From Candidatus Methanosuratincola sp. (lineage in GTDB: Archaea > Thermoproteota > Methanomethylicia > Methanomethylicales > Methanomethylicaceae), in assembly GCA_029907755.1 (NCBI GenBank), contig JARYLH010000067.1, forward strand, positions 1 to 7,778: a stretch of 7,778 bases of DNA, written 5' to 3'. This document shows positions 5,870-7,778 of the stretch, piece after piece. The position numbers and the translations under genes were made by a program. A model generated the notes under the pieces. That model had not been told where the DNA came from and did not search any database. It saw nothing but the letters and a program-made list of their open reading frames with translations. The first letter of the stretch is position 1; each line of letters starts with the position of its first letter.

Positions 5870-6178
5870 TTGAGCGAAATATGTTCTAAGTGCGGACTTC
5901 CAAAAGATCTTTGTGTTTGTGAAGCAATAGTAAAAGAGCAACAGAGGATCAGGGTGTTCTTGGAAAAGAGGAAGTGGGGGAGAGACGTCACAATAATCGA
6001 GGGCATCGACGAGAAGAGCATAAACCTGAAGGAGCTCTCAGGGAGGCTCAAGAGCAAGCTTGCCTGCGGCGGGACCGACAAGGATGGAAGGATAGAGCTG
6101 CAGGGGGATCACCGGGAGAGGGCTGCTGAGATTCTCGTGGAGAGCGGATTCCCTAGCGACAACATAGACATCGAGTAG
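5870..6178 (+). CDS. Archaeal translation initiation factor aIF1 (SUI1/eIF1 family)
   Basis: This 102-residue SUI1-domain factor binds the small ribosomal subunit near the P site and promotes start-codon discrimination with aIF2 and aIF1A. The N-terminal zinc knuckle C5-x-x-C8...C15-x-C17 (CSKCGLPKDLCVC) is typical of archaeal members. The SUI1 core follows, with the basic loop EKRKWGRDVT (32-41), the conserved LACGGT (64-69), and ELQGDHRE (76-83). Length matches the archaeal family. The start is TTG, chosen because AGGTGA lies about nine bases upstream and the zinc knuckle follows at once; no ATG fits. It is followed 21 bases later by a small zinc-ribbon gene, probably in the same transcript. 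Confidence 0.95.
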   Translation: MSEICSKCGLPKDLCVCEAIVKEQQRIRVFLEKRKWGRDVTIIEGIDEKSINLKELSGRLKSKLACGGTDKDGRIELQGDHRERAAEILVESGFPSDNIDIE

Positions 6179-6199
6179 GCTTTGAAGGAACAGACGCAA

Positions 6200-6421
6200 A
6201 TGGGAGAAATAAAAGATGTTTTATCCTCCCTCCGCAGGGGGAGGGGAGTCAAAGTCTGTCCCAAGTGCGGCAGCACCGACATCTCCCCGATAACCATGAC
6301 TGGTTACATCTCCCAGCCAACCTACGCGTGCAACAAATGCGGCTTCCAGAGCACGATATTCCCTGAAGTGGATATGGCAGACCTCAAGGGAAAGAAGGAA
6401 GGCAAAGGAGAGCCGGAGTGA
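6200..6421 (+). CDS. Small zinc-ribbon protein downstream of aIF1
   Basis: The 73-residue product has one zinc ribbon, C20-x-x-C23 and C44-x-x-C47 (CPKCGSTDI... CNKCGF), followed by an acidic stretch and a charged Lys/Glu/Gly tail. Comparable short zinc-ribbon proteins are common in archaea without an assigned role, and binding to nucleic acid or the ribosome is only a guess. The ATG at 6200 is preceded by GAAGGAA nine bases away. A TTG at 6182 (six residues longer) is possible but lacks a clear ribosome site. It lies 21 bases after aIF1, and its stop is two bases from the TFB stop on the other strand. Confidence 0.75.
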   Translation: MGEIKDVLSSLRRGRGVKVCPKCGSTDISPITMTGYISQPTYACNKCGFQSTIFPEVDMADLKGKKEGKGEPE

Positions 6422-6423
6422 GG

Positions 6424-7422
6424 CTACTGAAGAGGTACCTCAATATTAAGCTCTTTCATCAGTTCCTTGTACCTGTTCCTGACGGTTACCTCGGTGACCT
6501 GGGCAGCCTGCGCGATCTCCTTCTGTGTCCGCCGCTCGTTCTCAAGAAGCGAAGCTACGTATATTGCTGCAGCCGCAAGGCCGGCGGGATCCTTCCCGGC
6601 GGTGATGCCCATCTTCTTGGCGTCCCTGATTATCTCAGCTGCCTTGTGCTGCGTAGTGCCGCTCAGTTCCAATGCCCCACCGATCCGAGTTATGAAGTCG
6701 ATCGGGTCGGCTATCGGGATGTTCACATCCACTTCCCTCAGCAGGAGCCTGTAGCACCTTGCCACATCTTTCCTGCCAGCCTTAGTGTACCTCGCGATCT
6801 CATCCAGCGTGCGCGGCACCTTTTGTGTCCTGCATGCGGCATAAATCGCAGCAGCCATGACTGACTCGATTGACCTTCCCCTCACTAAGCCCTTCTCCAC
6901 TGCCCGCCTGTATATGACTGCGGATTCCTCCTTTACGCTCTTGGGCAGACCGATCTGGGAGCTTATACGGTCGAGCTCGCTCATCGCTTGCGCCAGGTTC
7001 CTGTCCATAGAGCTGTGGACGCGGGTCCTGATCTGCCATTTGCGCCACCGCAGGATCTCTATTCTCTTCTTGGGCTCGAGCTTCCTGCCCATAGCATCCT
7101 TGTCGCGCCAGTCGATTATTGTTGAAAGTCCCCTGTCGTGGACTGTTGGCGACAGAGGGGAACCCACCCTGCTCCTCTTGTCCCTCTCCTCTGAGGTGAA
7201 CGCCCGCCACTCAGGACCACGATCGATTATCTTTTCGGTAACGACCAGACCGCAGTTAGTGCAGGTCACTTCCCCGCGCTCAAAGCTCCTTACGAAACTC
7301 GTACCTCCGCAAGCGGGACACTTGAGAGAAGCGGACTCGTTTTCGGGTTCCTGGTCTGCATTACTCACTTTCCCGGCGGACTTATCGTTCTTGGTCTCGA
7401 GTTTTGAAGACAACAATTTCAC
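6424..7422 (-). CDS. tfb: Transcription initiation factor B (TFB, TFIIB homologue)
   Basis: This 332-residue basal transcription factor binds TBP-DNA and the BRE and recruits RNA polymerase. An unstructured, charged N-terminus of about 33 residues precedes the zinc ribbon C35-x-x-C38...C54-x-x-C57. The B-reader/linker follows with the family's SPLSPTVHDRGLSTIIDWRDKDAMG (88-112, very conserved) and KWQIRTRVHSS (128-138). Two cyclin-fold repeats lie at about 143-235 and 238-328; the second ends in the BRE-recognition helix-turn-helix (about 297-318, TQKEIAQAAQVTEVTVRNRY). Length is slightly above the usual 300-320 because of the N-terminus. The start is GTG at 7422. No good Shine-Dalgarno precedes it, and the transcript leader would be about 28 bases. 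A palindrome sits between its TATA box and transcription start. Convergent with the zinc-ribbon gene. Confidence 0.95.
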   Translation of the reverse strand: MKLLSSKLETKNDKSAGKVSNADQEPENESASLKCPACGGTSFVRSFERGEVTCTNCGLVVTEKIIDRGPEWRAFTSEERDKRSRVGSPLSPTVHDRGLSTIIDWRDKDAMGRKLEPKKRIEILRWRKWQIRTRVHSSMDRNLAQAMSELDRISSQIGLPKSVKEESAVIYRRAVEKGLVRGRSIESVMAAAIYAACRTQKVPRTLDEIARYTKAGRKDVARCYRLLLREVDVNIPIADPIDFITRIGGALELSGTTQHKAAEIIRDAKKMGITAGKDPAGLAAAAIYVASLLENERRTQKEIAQAAQVTEVTVRNRYKELMKELNIEVPLQ

Positions 7423-7448
7423 CTTTTCACGGTAAACCTAACATGAAG

Positions 7449-7471
7449 GGGTAAAAACTAACCTTTTACCC
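7449..7471. repeat. Perfect 8-base inverted repeat in the TFB promoter
   Basis: GGGTAAAA (7449-7456) and TTTTACCC (7464-7471) are perfect inverted arms separated by seven bases. The right arm touches the TATA box and the left arm reaches the expected transcription start near 7450. It could be an operator. Alternatively, if transcription starts earlier, it could be an RNA hairpin. The ten bases GGGTAAAAGG occur again on the plus strand at 7575-7584. Confidence 0.55.
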
Positions 7472-7487
7472 ATATATAAACATTTCG
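7472..7487 (-). promoter_or_regulatory. BRE/TATA core promoter of the TFB gene
   Basis: The minus strand reads CGAAATGTTTATATAT, identical over 16 bases to the promoter of the DtxR-family regulator. The TATA box is at about 7472-7480 and the start of transcription is expected near 7450. Confidence 0.7.
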
Positions 7488-7492
7488 ATTTG

Positions 7493-7502
7493 TTTATAAA
7501 AT
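7493..7502 (+). promoter_or_regulatory. Possible rightward TATA box upstream of the tRNA region
   Basis: TTTATAAAAT on the plus strand could start a transcript near 7523, about 110 bases before the tRNA. No convincing open frame follows on this strand. Between 7523 and 7604 I see only an imperfect direct repeat (AAGAATTTTGC at 7522-7532, AAGAATTTCGC at 7546-7556) and the GGGTAAAAGG copy. AT-richness alone could explain the box. Confidence 0.25.
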
Positions 7503-7604
7503 AGAGAAAAACGACTCTTTTAAGAATTTTGCTTCGACCCAAGAAAAGAATTTCGCAGCCGCGTGTAGAAGAACGGGTAAAAGGCAAATGGCGCATCCGA
7601 TAAG

Positions 7605-7614
7605 GATAAATTTA
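7605..7614 (+). promoter_or_regulatory. TATA-like promoter element of tRNA-Gln
   Basis: GATAAATTTA is centred about 25 bases before the first base of the mature tRNA, the expected place for a TATA box driving a tRNA transcript with little or no 5' leader. Confidence 0.5.
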
Positions 7615-7634
7615 GCAAATATTTTTGTGTATTC

Positions 7635-7710
7635 AGCCCGGTGGTGTAGCGGCCAAGCATAGCGGGCTCTGGACCCGCCGACAGGAGTTCGAATCTCCTC
7701 CGGGCTACCA
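7635..7710 (+). tRNA. tRNA-Gln, anticodon CUG, CCA encoded
   Basis: The sequence folds as a standard cloverleaf. The acceptor stem AGCCCGG/CCGGGCT (7635-7641 with 7700-7706) is followed by discriminator A and encoded CCA (7708-7710). The D-arm carries the conserved GG. The anticodon stem GCGGG/CCCGC (7662-7666 with 7674-7678) has loop CTCTGGA, so T33 is followed by CTG at 7669-7671, reading CAG codons. The T-arm is AGGAG/CTCCT with loop TTCGAAT. The first pair A1-U72 is as in archaeal tRNA-Gln, where Gln-tRNA is made by transamidation (GatDE) of Glu-tRNA. No intron is present. T-runs follow. Confidence 0.97.
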
Positions 7711-7734
7711 TTGTCTAGGCGCGAATTTATACTG

Positions 7735-7750
7735 TTTTTAGGCTGGTTTT
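7735..7750 (+). terminator. T-run terminator after tRNA-Gln
   Basis: TTTTT at 7735-7739 and TTTT at 7747-7750 follow the tRNA by 25-40 bases without a gene between, consistent with archaeal oligo-T termination. No further gene can be supported to the window end. Confidence 0.4.
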
Positions 7751-7778
7751 CGTGAATTTCTTTGAGCATCTGCTGTTT

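Noticed and set aside
6800..7435. Long open frames antisense and out of frame to TFB (6800-7210 minus, 6857-7435 plus)
   Set aside because: Shadows of the TFB gene; composition is unnatural and TFB motifs are complete in the chosen frame.
7494..7769. 91-residue minus-strand frame containing SPEEIRTPVGGSRARYAWPL
   Set aside because: It is the antisense translation of the tRNA-Gln gene, a familiar spurious ORF pattern; the tRNA fold is unambiguous.
1..7778. CRISPR array, insertion sequence or other mobile element
   Set aside because: No regularly spaced repeats, transposase, integrase or terminal inverted repeats were seen; the tRNA has no downstream partial copy within the window that would mark an attachment site.

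Overview
The window is archaeal. It encodes a transcription factor B (TFB), an archaeal-type translation initiation factor aIF1/SUI1 with an N-terminal zinc knuckle, and a tRNA-Gln with an A1-U72 end. Several genes have BRE/TATA-type core promoters 25-30 bases upstream of leaderless or short-leader starts. Start codons include GTG and TTG, and base composition is intermediate. The style of the TFB and aIF1 proteins fits the TACK side of the archaea (Bathyarchaeia/Nitrososphaeria-like), but that placement is a guess from protein character, not a tree.

Layout, left to right. (1) 1-585, +: an unrecognised reading frame, probably the 3' part of a longer gene. (2) 772-1257, +: a zinc-binding HIT-family nucleotide hydrolase/transferase with its own leaderless-type promoter. 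Its 3' end overlaps the 3' end of feoB by 17 bases. (3) 1241-4135, -: an iron module read as DtxR/MntR-family regulator, FeoA-domain protein, then FeoB. The regulator and FeoA genes overlap by ATGA, and FeoA and FeoB are 10 bases apart. A palindrome resembling a DtxR/IdeR iron box sits between the regulator's TATA box and its expected transcription start. (4) 4156-5759, -: a small zinc-ribbon protein, a membrane-anchored NitT/TauT/NMT1-type substrate-binding protein with no permease or ATPase in view, and an unrecognised 108-residue protein. (5) 5760-5869: a divergent promoter. (6) 5870-6421, +: aIF1 followed by another small zinc-ribbon protein. (7) 6424-7422, -: TFB, ending two bases from the previous gene. 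(8) 7423-7634: the TFB promoter with a palindrome, and the tRNA promoter. (9) 7635-7710, +: tRNA-Gln(CUG) with encoded CCA.

The coherent functional unit is the iron module. A metal-sensing repressor would shut its own promoter and the downstream ferrous iron transporter (FeoA + FeoB) when iron is sufficient. The substrate-binding protein and its small partner lie just upstream on the same strand and may belong to metal or cofactor acquisition, but nothing here proves it. The right half is informational: translation initiation, basal transcription and a tRNA.

The most interesting signals are four. The regulator and TFB promoters share an identical 16-base BRE/TATA core, each followed immediately by a different palindrome in the same place. 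The regulator has a hybrid DtxR/MntR metal site. The FeoA protein carries an unusual ~70-residue acidic N-terminal extension and may correspond to the detached third domain of a DtxR-type repressor. FeoB has Glu in place of the usual Asp of its G4 guanine-recognition motif. I did not find clear evidence of a wholly new defence or mobile system.
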